Under the pieces are notes generated by a model, which did not search any database, was not told where the DNA came from, and saw nothing but the letters and a program-made list of their open reading frames with translations. The position numbers and the translations under genes are program-made. Positions 1 through 4,837 of a stretch of DNA of 5,572 nucleotides are shown piece by piece. This DNA is from Candidatus Thorarchaeota archaeon (GTDB lineage: Archaea; Asgardarchaeota; Thorarchaeia; Thorarchaeales; Thorarchaeaceae): the NCBI GenBank assembly GCA_029856425.1, contig JAHQWZ010000142.1, positions 1 to 5,572 of the forward strand. The letters run 5' to 3'. Each line of letters begins with the position of its first letter. Positions within the stretch are counted from its first letter, which is position 1.

Positions 1-233
1 CTAACATCCATGCCGCATACTTCGGCATATCCGCTAGTCTGTTTTAGGAGACCAGAGAGAATACGGACTGTGGTCGTCTTTCCAGCCCCGTTAGGACCGA
101 GAAAGCCGAACCTGCTACCCGCCTTCACCTCCAAGTCCAGATTACATACGGCTCGAACAGCATCGAATGACTTGTTCAGCCGTTCTGTTCGAATTGTTAT
201 TCCGTTTCTAGCCAACTTGCTCACCGAAATCAT
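1..233 (-). CDS. ABC transporter ATP-binding protein, N-terminal part (runs off the left edge)
   Basis: Seventy-seven residues are visible. The Walker A motif GPNGAGKTT lies at residues 46-54, preceded by the usual N-terminal beta region with the aromatic A-loop candidate Phe23 (LNKSF) and followed by VRILSGLLKQTSGYAEVCGMDV. This pattern is typical of the ATPase subunit of DrrA/CcmA/NatA-type exporters, which hydrolyse ATP on the cytoplasmic face to drive a separate permease. The signature motif, Walker B and the permease gene lie outside the window, so the substrate is unknown. I chose the ATG at 231-233 because it gives a normal-length N-terminus and lies about 50 bases downstream of a TATA-like box; no strong Shine-Dalgarno is seen, so a later in-frame GTG is possible. 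The gene is divergent from the HTH/bPH2 operon and shares its intergenic region. The family assignment is firm; transport direction and substrate are not known. Confidence 0.93.
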   Translation of the reverse strand, partial: MISVSKLARNGITIRTERLNKSFDAVRAVCNLDLEVKAGSRFGFLGPNGAGKTTTVRILSGLLKQTSGYAEVCGMDV

Positions 234-244
234 CTTGCAGTAAA

Positions 245-268
245 TGTTTACCGCAATCTATGTAAACA
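245..268. promoter_or_regulatory. Inverted repeat TGTTTAC-N10-GTAAACA, candidate operator
   Basis: The 7-bp arms at 245-251 and 262-268 are perfectly complementary, with centres 17 bp apart. The element lies just downstream (minus strand) of the TATA-like box at 278-289, so it covers the predicted transcription start (about 250-258) of the ABC ATPase gene. A dimeric repressor bound here would block initiation. The arms are visible; the operator role is inferred. Confidence 0.4.
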
Positions 269-277
269 ATCACCACA

Positions 278-289
278 TTTAAATATAAA
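278..289 (-). promoter_or_regulatory. TATA-like box for the ABC ATPase gene
   Basis: The stretch reads TTTATATTTAAA on the minus strand and TTTAAATATAAA on the plus strand. On the minus strand it lies 45-56 bases before the ATG at 233, leaving a short leader if transcription starts about 25 bases downstream. The near-symmetric core also matches the archaeal TATA consensus (TTTAAATA) on the plus strand. It could therefore serve as a second, more distal promoter for the rightward operon, with a leader of roughly 55 bases. Confidence 0.5.
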
Positions 290-312
290 CTTTCCCAAGT
301 ACGTAGTGAAGA

Positions 313-341
313 ATTACCCGAAAGCTTTATAGCTGGGTAAT
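313..341. promoter_or_regulatory. Inverted repeat ATTACCC-N15-GGGTAAT bracketing the operon TATA box, candidate operator
   Basis: The perfect 7-bp arms lie at 313-319 and 335-341, with centres 22 bp apart, about two helical turns. The 15-bp spacer contains most of the BRE and the whole TATA box of the rightward operon. A dimer binding both arms on one face of the DNA would compete directly with TBP/TFB. The first gene of the operon encodes an HTH protein, so negative autoregulation is the simplest reading, but this is inferred. Confidence 0.5.
318..331 (+). promoter_or_regulatory. BRE/TATA promoter of the HTH-bPH2 operon
   Basis: CCGAAAGC at 318-325 fits a purine-rich archaeal BRE and is followed directly by TTTATA at 326-331. 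Transcription would start around 353-357. That leaves a leader of about ten bases before the ATG at 366, with a short GAGG (354-357) that could act as a ribosome binding site. Consensus and spacing are both good for an archaeal promoter. Confidence 0.6.
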
Positions 342-365
342 GACGAAAACAGTGAGGATAAGAAG

Positions 366-938
366 ATGCTACTCTCAGTTCACGAAGCAACGGTCTGGTG
401 GGAATTCCAGCAAGGAAAGACCACTGGAGAGATTGCCAGTGAATACGAGGGGGATCGAATAGCGCCTGCCTATGTATACGCCCTCTTTCAGAAATCGGAC
501 AAGGGATCTGAGAGAGATGGAATCAAGAAAGTCAATCTCACAGATACTCAGTACGTATCAAGAGTTCTCAATAGAGCCAGGTCCAAGATTGAGAAGGCTC
601 TCAGAAATCAGGCCAAGAGCCATCGTCTTGATATCGAAACCGTTCAGGACTACAAGGGGCTACTTCGTGGATTTGATTATCAGGCAAACACAGAGGTATA
701 CATCATTTACACAATGAAGCTTGGCGTGATAGTTTGGTACAAGCACGACTCATACGCAGGCAAGCTCTGCCATGAGTGTCCGAAGGAAGAGGAGTGTCGA
801 GACACCCTTGACACCATAATGGCAGAGTACAACATAACCTTGAGACCAGATGAGGAACAGCTATACATGACCCAGCAGTCCATTGCTATCTTCAATAAAC
901 TCGCTGCCAAAGAAGTACCGAGGTATAAGAGAGCATAA
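366..938 (+). CDS. HTH-domain protein with C-terminal Cys cluster, candidate transcriptional regulator
   Basis: This is a 190-aa soluble protein. Residues 6-43 (HEATVWWEFQQGKTTGEIA onward) read as a helix-turn-helix of the type seen in resolvases and sigma-like regulators: a short helix, the GKTTGEIA turn and start of a second helix, then a recognition helix around 33-42. A basic helical segment (about 59-88, rich in Arg/Lys/Gln) follows, then a beta-rich stretch (103-127). After that comes the cluster C135-H-x-C138-x5-C144, with H127 and H136 nearby as possible fourth ligands for zinc or an Fe-S cluster. No membrane segment is seen. It is the first gene after the promoter and lies just upstream of five bPH2 genes, so regulation of this operon is the likely role. 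The ligand sensed, if any, is unknown. I do not recognise a named family; the HTH call is a motif judgement. Confidence 0.75.
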   Translation: MLLSVHEATVWWEFQQGKTTGEIASEYEGDRIAPAYVYALFQKSDKGSERDGIKKVNLTDTQYVSRVLNRARSKIEKALRNQAKSHRLDIETVQDYKGLLRGFDYQANTEVYIIYTMKLGVIVWYKHDSYAGKLCHECPKEEECRDTLDTIMAEYNITLRPDEEQLYMTQQSIAIFNKLAAKEVPRYKRA

Positions 939-939
939 T

Positions 940-943
940 GGAG
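940..943 (+). promoter_or_regulatory. Ribosome binding site favouring the ATG at 953
   Basis: GGAG at 940-943 lies nine bases before the ATG at 953; a second GAGG at 946-949 is only three bases away. The alternative ATG at 938, overlapping the preceding TAA by one base, has its nearest GAGG fourteen bases upstream. Spacing alone is not decisive; alignment with the paralogues is the stronger argument. Confidence 0.4.
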
Positions 944-952
944 TTGAGGATA

Positions 953-1705
953 ATGGGTAGAGAGTACGAAGGTAAAGTAATCAGGCCTCCGATGGAAACA
1001 GTAGCATATGGAAAAGTGTTCAGGCCAGCTACGGCACTGAGGAATAAGTATTGGTTCATTGCCGTTGTCACAATGCTGATCATGTATGCAATAACAGCAG
1101 GCACATTCTTTGGCCTCTTCTATCTCATCTACGTGTTCACTGATGGCCTCTGGCAGTTCTCCGCCTGGATCGATGCCATGTGGACGCCTGTAAACTTCTG
1201 GTTCTGGACTCTGGGGCTTATTGTGCTTGTGCCTGTGCTCATTCTGATTCCAGTCTATCTCAATAGATTCGAGTACTCAGTACGAGGTGAGTCAGGAAAA
1301 TCACTGCCGGAGATATATGTCAAGAAGGGCCTCATTGATGTCACCGAGAAGCATGTACCACTGCGTGCCATCACAAACATTGCCAGCAAGACCGGCCCCT
1401 TTGACCGTCTGTTCGGGATAGGCAATGTTGAGATTCACACCGCGGGATACTCTGGAGGGCCCTATGAAGGCGGAAAGCCAGAAGAAAAGATTGAGGGTAT
1501 AACATTCTACCTAGAACTCCGAGACTTCATCCTTAGTGAGATGCGTAGTCTCAAGGGCATTTATGCAACAACAACCGAAGTACTTTCAGAGCAAGATGGT
1601 ACAATTCGCGTTGGCTCTATAGAAGAGGCAACACTTGCTACATTGCAAGACCTCCGAAATGTCCTACGCAGAATAGAGAACAAGCTAGACAGGAGTGATG
1701 TATAG
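953..1705 (+). CDS. bPH2 (DUF304/YdbS-like) membrane protein, paralogue 1
   Basis: This 250-aa integral membrane protein is the first of five tandem paralogues. In order, it has a conserved basic N-terminus VIRPPME...YGKVFRP (9-25) and TM1 about 36-62. A short external loop contains WTPVNFWFW (77-85), TM2 spans about 82-103, and a cytosolic bPH2 domain covers about 105-205. The domain's hallmark lines are LPEIYVKKG, EKHVPLRAITNI and FDRLFGIGNVEIHTAG. A C-terminal helix (about 225-250, SIEEATLATLQDLRNVL) ends the protein. The start at 953 is preferred over the ATG at 938 because MGREYEGKVIRPPME then aligns residue for residue with MSGYYEERVIKPPME of paralogue 2. bPH2 proteins are poorly characterised; membrane-stress and bacteriocin-resistance roles are reported for YdbST in Bacillus. 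Its C-terminal IRVGSIEE is shared with paralogue 4. The molecular function is unknown. Confidence 0.9.
   Translation: MGREYEGKVIRPPMETVAYGKVFRPATALRNKYWFIAVVTMLIMYAITAGTFFGLFYLIYVFTDGLWQFSAWIDAMWTPVNFWFWTLGLIVLVPVLILIPVYLNRFEYSVRGESGKSLPEIYVKKGLIDVTEKHVPLRAITNIASKTGPFDRLFGIGNVEIHTAGYSGGPYEGGKPEEKIEGITFYLELRDFILSEMRSLKGIYATTTEVLSEQDGTIRVGSIEEATLATLQDLRNVLRRIENKLDRSDV
1691..1699 (+). promoter_or_regulatory. Strong Shine-Dalgarno deciding the start of paralogue 2
   Basis: AGGAGTGAT at 1691-1699 is a near match to the complement of the 16S rRNA 3' end and lies seven bases before the ATG at 1707. It lies inside the coding end of paralogue 1. It rules against the in-frame GTG/ATG at 1695/1698, which lie within the site itself. 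Confidence 0.7.
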
Positions 1706-1706
1706 A

Positions 1707-2477
1707 ATGAGTGGCTATTACGAAGAGAGAGTGATCAAACCTCCGATGGAGAGGATAGCGAGTGGCAAGATCTTCAAGCCAGCTAGGAGTCTGATTTTCA
1801 AGGGCTGGTTGCAGGGATTCTTGTTCTTTGTAATCTGGTGGGTCATTATTATCGTGGGGTGGATAGGACTAACATTCTTAATCTACGTGATTTCGAGGGA
1901 GTCTTGGACATCAATTCAGCATGCTCAATACGTGAACACTTGGTGGGTATTTGTAAGCGGATGGTATTGGGAAATTGCATTAATCATTCTGGGCATCGGC
2001 TTCACAATATGGGCATTATATGTCATGAGAATTGAGTACTCGATTCTTGCTGAAACCCGAGAGCCCATGCCTGAGATTTATGTGAGAAAAGGAATATTCA
2101 CAGTGACTGAGAAACATGTTCCGTTCAGGACCGTGACAAACATATCCTCTAAGAAGGGAATCTTTGATCGGGTTTTTGGGATAGGGAGTGTCGAAATTCA
2201 GACTGCAGGAATATCAGGAGGAATGCAGCCGGGAGGATTCCAAGCAAAACCAGAAGAGAAGCTGGAAGGCATTCCATACTTCAACGAACTGCGTGACTTC
2301 ATTCTCAGGGAGCTTCGTCGTTTCACGGGTCAATATGTCACTGGGACAGAAGTCGTAGCACCTCTACAAGATGATTTTCTTTGGAGTTCTATAGGAGGAG
2401 AGATCTTGCACACACTACAGGAAATGCGTGATATTCTCAGTAGGATGGATGAAAAGCTCGATAGGAGGGACTTGTGA
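1707..2477 (+). CDS. bPH2 (DUF304/YdbS-like) membrane protein, paralogue 2
   Basis: This 256-aa protein starts one base after the stop of paralogue 1, with a strong Shine-Dalgarno inside that gene. The N-terminal motif VIKPPMER...SGKIFKP occupies 9-25. TM1 lies at about 38-62, the external loop carries TWW and SGWYWE (78-89), and TM2 lies at about 88-107. The bPH2 domain begins at RIEYSI (108) and continues through MPEIYVRKG, EKHVPFRTVTNISSK and FDRVFGIGSVEIQTAG. A Gly/Gln-rich linker (GGMQPGGFQAKPEEKLEG) is slightly longer than in its sisters. The segment RELRRFTGQYVTGTEV is identical in paralogue 3, and both share FKGWL before TM1, so these two look like the closest pair. A C-terminal helix (GEILHTLQEMRDILSRMDEKL) has hydrophobic spacing suited to coiled-coil contact. 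Tight spacing implies translational coupling and fixed stoichiometry with its neighbours; this is inferred. Confidence 0.92.
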   Translation: MSGYYEERVIKPPMERIASGKIFKPARSLIFKGWLQGFLFFVIWWVIIIVGWIGLTFLIYVISRESWTSIQHAQYVNTWWVFVSGWYWEIALIILGIGFTIWALYVMRIEYSILAETREPMPEIYVRKGIFTVTEKHVPFRTVTNISSKKGIFDRVFGIGSVEIQTAGISGGMQPGGFQAKPEEKLEGIPYFNELRDFILRELRRFTGQYVTGTEVVAPLQDDFLWSSIGGEILHTLQEMRDILSRMDEKLDRRDL

Positions 2478-2478
2478 G

Positions 2479-3237
2479 ATGAGTGAGAGTAAGGTAATCA
2501 GGCCGCCGATAGAGAAAATAAAGAGCGGAAAGGTATTCAAGCCGACGAGGGCATTCATATTCAAAGGCTGGCTGGGAGGCTTCTTTGCTCTTGCCGTGCT
2601 ATGGTTACTGCTCATTGGAGGATGGCTTGGTTTTGGGTACATTATCAGTGTCCTCGATGAGGGTTTGTCAGTTGCACAGTTCTTGGGAATCATAGACTTC
2701 TGGTGGTGGCCTGTAAATTTCTGGTTCATCGTTATCAACATGTTCTGGCTTGTACCAGCCTTCATTCTGTGGCCATTTTACGTTGGAAGAATTGAATACT
2801 CAGTGATATCTGAAGCTGGCGAGGTCATGCCTGAGGTTTATGTCAAGAAGGGAATCATAACAGTCACAGAGAAACATGTACCCTTTAGAACGATTACGAA
2901 CATTTCATCAAAGGCAGGACCACTGGACAGAATTTTTGGTATAGGAAGTGTGGAAATAGAGACTGCTGGATTCTCGGGCGGCGCACAAGCCGGAGCCAAG
3001 CCAGAAGAGAAACTTGAAGGTTTGCAAATCTTTGAGTCTGTGAGGGACTTTGTTCTGCGAGAGCTTCGCAGGTTCACAGGTCAGTACGTCACAGGAACAG
3101 AGGTCATCTTTCCAACTGAACAACCAGTGCCTCGAATGGATGACACTCTCGAAGACGAAATACTAATCACCTTGAGACAAATTAGAGACAGGCTAGCACC
3201 TTTAGATGAGATTCTTGAGCATCTGAAGCGTAAGTGA
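2479..3237 (+). CDS. bPH2 (DUF304/YdbS-like) membrane protein, paralogue 3
   Basis: This 252-aa protein starts one base after the stop of paralogue 2. AGGAGG at 2463-2468 lies ten bases before the ATG, and the resulting MSESKVIRPPIE aligns with the sister N-termini. A longer upstream open frame from 2428 has no homology and is rejected. TM1 is about 35-59 and TM2 about 81-102. Between them sits a loop ending in the strongly aromatic DFWWWPVNFWF (73-83). The bPH2 domain starts at RIEYSV (104) with MPEVYVKKG, EKHVPFRTITNISSKAG and LDRIFGIGSVEIETAG. A short linker and RELRRFTGQYVTGTEV follow, then a C-terminal helix EDEILITLRQIRDRL. It is closest to paralogue 2 by shared motifs. Biochemical role unknown; probably a subunit of a membrane-bound bPH assembly. 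Confidence 0.92.
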   Translation: MSESKVIRPPIEKIKSGKVFKPTRAFIFKGWLGGFFALAVLWLLLIGGWLGFGYIISVLDEGLSVAQFLGIIDFWWWPVNFWFIVINMFWLVPAFILWPFYVGRIEYSVISEAGEVMPEVYVKKGIITVTEKHVPFRTITNISSKAGPLDRIFGIGSVEIETAGFSGGAQAGAKPEEKLEGLQIFESVRDFVLRELRRFTGQYVTGTEVIFPTEQPVPRMDDTLEDEILITLRQIRDRLAPLDEILEHLKRK

Positions 3238-3252
3238 TAGGTGAACTGAAGC

Positions 3253-3975
3253 ATGAGTAGTGAAGGGAAAGTAATCAAGCCGCCAATTGAGGATGTTGAG
3301 AGTGGAAAGATCTTCAAGCCATCGAAGGCGTTTCGAAACAAGAATTGGTTTCTAATGACTTTCGCTGCAGTGGGAATCTGGCTGATATTCTTAGCTCTCA
3401 TACTGGGACTGGGATACCTTGTGCTTGGATTGATTGGACAACCTGGCTTCGAGAGCTGGACCAGTGTCTTCTGGGAAATTATCAATCCCTGGTACTGGGT
3501 ACTAACTGCAATCTGGTATATTCCAGCAATGATACTTTATCCAATCTACATCAATGCGTTTGAATACTCTGTGATAGCAAAGTCTGGTGGAACTATGCCT
3601 GAAATCTATGTCAAGAAGGGACTCGTCAATATCACTCGAAAGCATGTCCCCTTCAGAACTATCACAAACATCTCATCCAGAGCAGGGCCATTTGATCGAA
3701 TATTTGGGATAGGAACTGTTGAGGTTGAAACTGCTGGAGCATCAGGAGCACAGGTTGGAGGTTCAGCTGAGGAACGGTTGGAAGGATTAGTCTTCTACGA
3801 GGAACTCCGCGACTTCATCCTACGCGAGCTGCGCAGATTCAAGGACCCATACGTGACTGGAACAGAAGTGGTCATTCCTGAGGATGAGAAGGTCATCAGA
3901 GTCGGCAGTTCAATAGAAGAAGAAGTCCTCAGTGTACTTGAGGACATCCGCGACCTACTTAGAGATCGTAGTTGA
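3253..3975 (+). CDS. bPH2 (DUF304/YdbS-like) membrane protein, paralogue 4
   Basis: At 240 aa this is the shortest member. AGGTGA at 3239-3244 lies eight bases before the ATG and fifteen bases separate it from the previous stop. The N-terminus is VIKPPIEDVESGKIFKP (7-23), followed by FRNKNWF, which resembles RNKYWF of paralogue 1. TM1 is about 33-61, the external segment has NPWYW (78-82), and TM2 is about 80-100 with IPAMILYPIY. The bPH2 domain from FEYSV (103) contains MPEIYVKKG, RKHVPFRTITNISSRAG and FDRIFGIGTVEVETAG. The Gly linker is reduced and PEEKLEG becomes AEERLEG. After TGTEV comes IRVGSSIEEEVLSVLEDIRDLL, sharing IRVGS..EE with paralogue 1. The protein stops soon after the helix, lacking the last few charged residues of its sisters. 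Confidence 0.92.
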   Translation: MSSEGKVIKPPIEDVESGKIFKPSKAFRNKNWFLMTFAAVGIWLIFLALILGLGYLVLGLIGQPGFESWTSVFWEIINPWYWVLTAIWYIPAMILYPIYINAFEYSVIAKSGGTMPEIYVKKGLVNITRKHVPFRTITNISSRAGPFDRIFGIGTVEVETAGASGAQVGGSAEERLEGLVFYEELRDFILRELRRFKDPYVTGTEVVIPEDEKVIRVGSSIEEEVLSVLEDIRDLLRDRS

Positions 3976-3986
3976 GAGTGAAGGCC

Positions 3987-4742
3987 ATGACGGAAGGAGC
4001 GGCTAGGGTCATCAAACCCCCGAGCGATGAGTTTGAGAGTGGAAGAATATTCAGGCCGCTTCCATCCCTTCGTCATAAGAAATGGCTGAAATTCATTCTA
4101 GCAGCTTTTGCATTCTACGGGGTCTTTCTCTTTGCCTTCTTTGGACCTCCACTCGTTACAATATTCATTATCGAATTCATTCCTTTGAATCTCTACTTTG
4201 TTCAGGAAGGCTGGATTGTGGGGAGTATTGTGTATTGGATTATTGTTCCGTTTTGGCTCATACCAGCATTGGTATGGGTCCACCTGTATGTGAAGAGTAT
4301 AGAGTATTCTGTCGTTGGCTGGCAAGGGGAGGCGATGCCTGAGATCTATCAGAAAAAGGGCATAATCACGATAACAAAGAAACATGTGCCATTCAAGAAC
4401 ATCACATATGTGAAAAACAGAGTTGGCATTTTTGACCGGCTGTACGGAATTGGTTGTGTAAAGATAGAAACAGCTGGTGAGAGTGGAGGAATGCAAGCGA
4501 CAGGCGTCCTTACACTTATCATTTCAAGACTGGTCAATCAAAGCTCTGAAGAGAACATAGAGGGCATTAGATTCCATGAAGAACTGAAACAATTCATCCT
4601 GAAGGAGATGCGAGGATTTGGAAGCTCCCATCCTCAAGATTCAAGACAGCGAAGAGGCATGTCTCAAGGGCTATTCACGGAACGCACTTTGAGAGCCTTT
4701 CAGGATGTCAGAGATGTGTTAAGAAAAGAAACGAACAGGTGA
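3987..4742 (+). CDS. bPH2 (DUF304/YdbS-like) membrane protein, paralogue 5 (most divergent)
   Basis: This 251-aa protein keeps VIKPPSDEFESGRIFRP (8-24), TM1 (about 36-62), TM2 (about 82-102, with VPFWLIPALVW) and the bPH2 lines MPEIYQKKG, KKHVPFKNIT and FDRLYGIGCVKIETAG. It departs from the others in several ways. NISSKAG is replaced by YVKNRVG, and the PVNFW-type external motif is lost. An insertion of about 17 residues with a hydrophobic core (VLTLIISRL, 174-182) lies between GGMQ and ENIEG. YVTGTEV is replaced by a Ser/Arg/Gln-rich segment. The C-terminal helix RTLRAFQDVRDVL remains. The ATG at 3987 is chosen by alignment; in-frame TTG (3972) and GTG (3978) lie upstream and the ribosome binding site is weak, so the start is less certain. 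It may be a specialised subunit of the same assembly. Confidence 0.9.
   Translation: MTEGAARVIKPPSDEFESGRIFRPLPSLRHKKWLKFILAAFAFYGVFLFAFFGPPLVTIFIIEFIPLNLYFVQEGWIVGSIVYWIIVPFWLIPALVWVHLYVKSIEYSVVGWQGEAMPEIYQKKGIITITKKHVPFKNITYVKNRVGIFDRLYGIGCVKIETAGESGGMQATGVLTLIISRLVNQSSEENIEGIRFHEELKQFILKEMRGFGSSHPQDSRQRRGMSQGLFTERTLRAFQDVRDVLRKETNR
4737..4742 (+). promoter_or_regulatory. Shine-Dalgarno of the 29-aa micropeptide
   Basis: AGGTGA at 4737-4742 overlaps the TGA stop of paralogue 5 and lies five bases before the ATG at 4748. The same hexamer precedes paralogue 4. Its presence here is the main reason to treat the short open frame as a gene. Confidence 0.6.
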
Positions 4743-4747
4743 AGATA

Positions 4748-4837
4748 ATGAGACCATGGAAATTTGTAGTTGTCTTTATTCTGGGACTGTTAATGTTCTT
4801 CTTCTTCCTGGCCCTTTATCTAATTGGACTTCTTTGA
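4748..4837 (+). CDS. Single-TM micropeptide, 29 aa, end of the operon
   Basis: The ATG at 4748 follows AGGTGA with five bases between. The peptide begins MRPWK and is then almost entirely hydrophobic (FVVVFILGLLMFFFFLALYLIGLL), one membrane span with a positively charged N-terminus expected inside. It begins five bases after the stop of paralogue 5, so it belongs to the same transcript. Its 3' end overlaps the last 18 bases of the convergent gene at 4820-5386. Small membrane peptides often act as regulatory or assembly subunits of neighbouring membrane complexes, and a bPH2 partner is a reasonable guess. Against it: it is short, and its T-rich codons could instead be a transcription terminator tract. 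Confidence 0.5.
   Translation: MRPWKFVVVFILGLLMFFFFLALYLIGLL
4795..4809 (+). terminator. T-rich tract, weak terminator candidate for the rightward operon
   Basis: The run GTTCTTCTTCTTCCT lies 53-67 bases after the stop of paralogue 5 and near the meeting point with the convergent gene. Archaeal transcription often ends at U-rich tracts without a hairpin. The same bases encode the Phe run of the micropeptide, so the composition has another explanation. Confidence 0.2.

Larger units (their letters stand above)
953..4742 (+). repeat. Tandem array of five diverged bPH2 genes
   Basis: Five consecutive, same-strand genes encode proteins with the same domain order and length (240-256 aa). All share VI[KR]PP, G[KR][IV]F[KR]P, EYS[VI], PEIY or PEVY, KHVP[FL], FDR or LDR, [FY]GIG and TAG. 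This is repeated gene duplication rather than a short DNA repeat. The copies are well diverged outside these motifs, so the expansion is not recent. Confidence 0.9.

Noticed and set aside
208..390. Minus-strand open frame across the divergent promoter region
   Set aside because: It runs through the promoter elements and overlaps the ABC gene start in a different frame; the composition is not protein-like.
1695..1706. Earlier in-frame GTG/ATG starts for paralogue 2
   Set aside because: They lie inside the strong Shine-Dalgarno AGGAGTGAT and add four residues not aligned with the other copies; the ATG at 1707 has ideal spacing.
2428..2478. Upstream extension of paralogue 3 by 17 codons
   Set aside because: It overlaps the coding end of paralogue 2 in another frame and has no counterpart in the sisters; the ATG at 2479 has AGGAGG ten bases upstream.
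3081..3485. Long antisense open frame opposite paralogues 3 and 4
   Set aside because: It spans a gene junction and mirrors codon bias of the bPH2 genes on the other strand. Similar antisense frames recur opposite each copy (for example 2415-2765), as expected from shared coding sequence.
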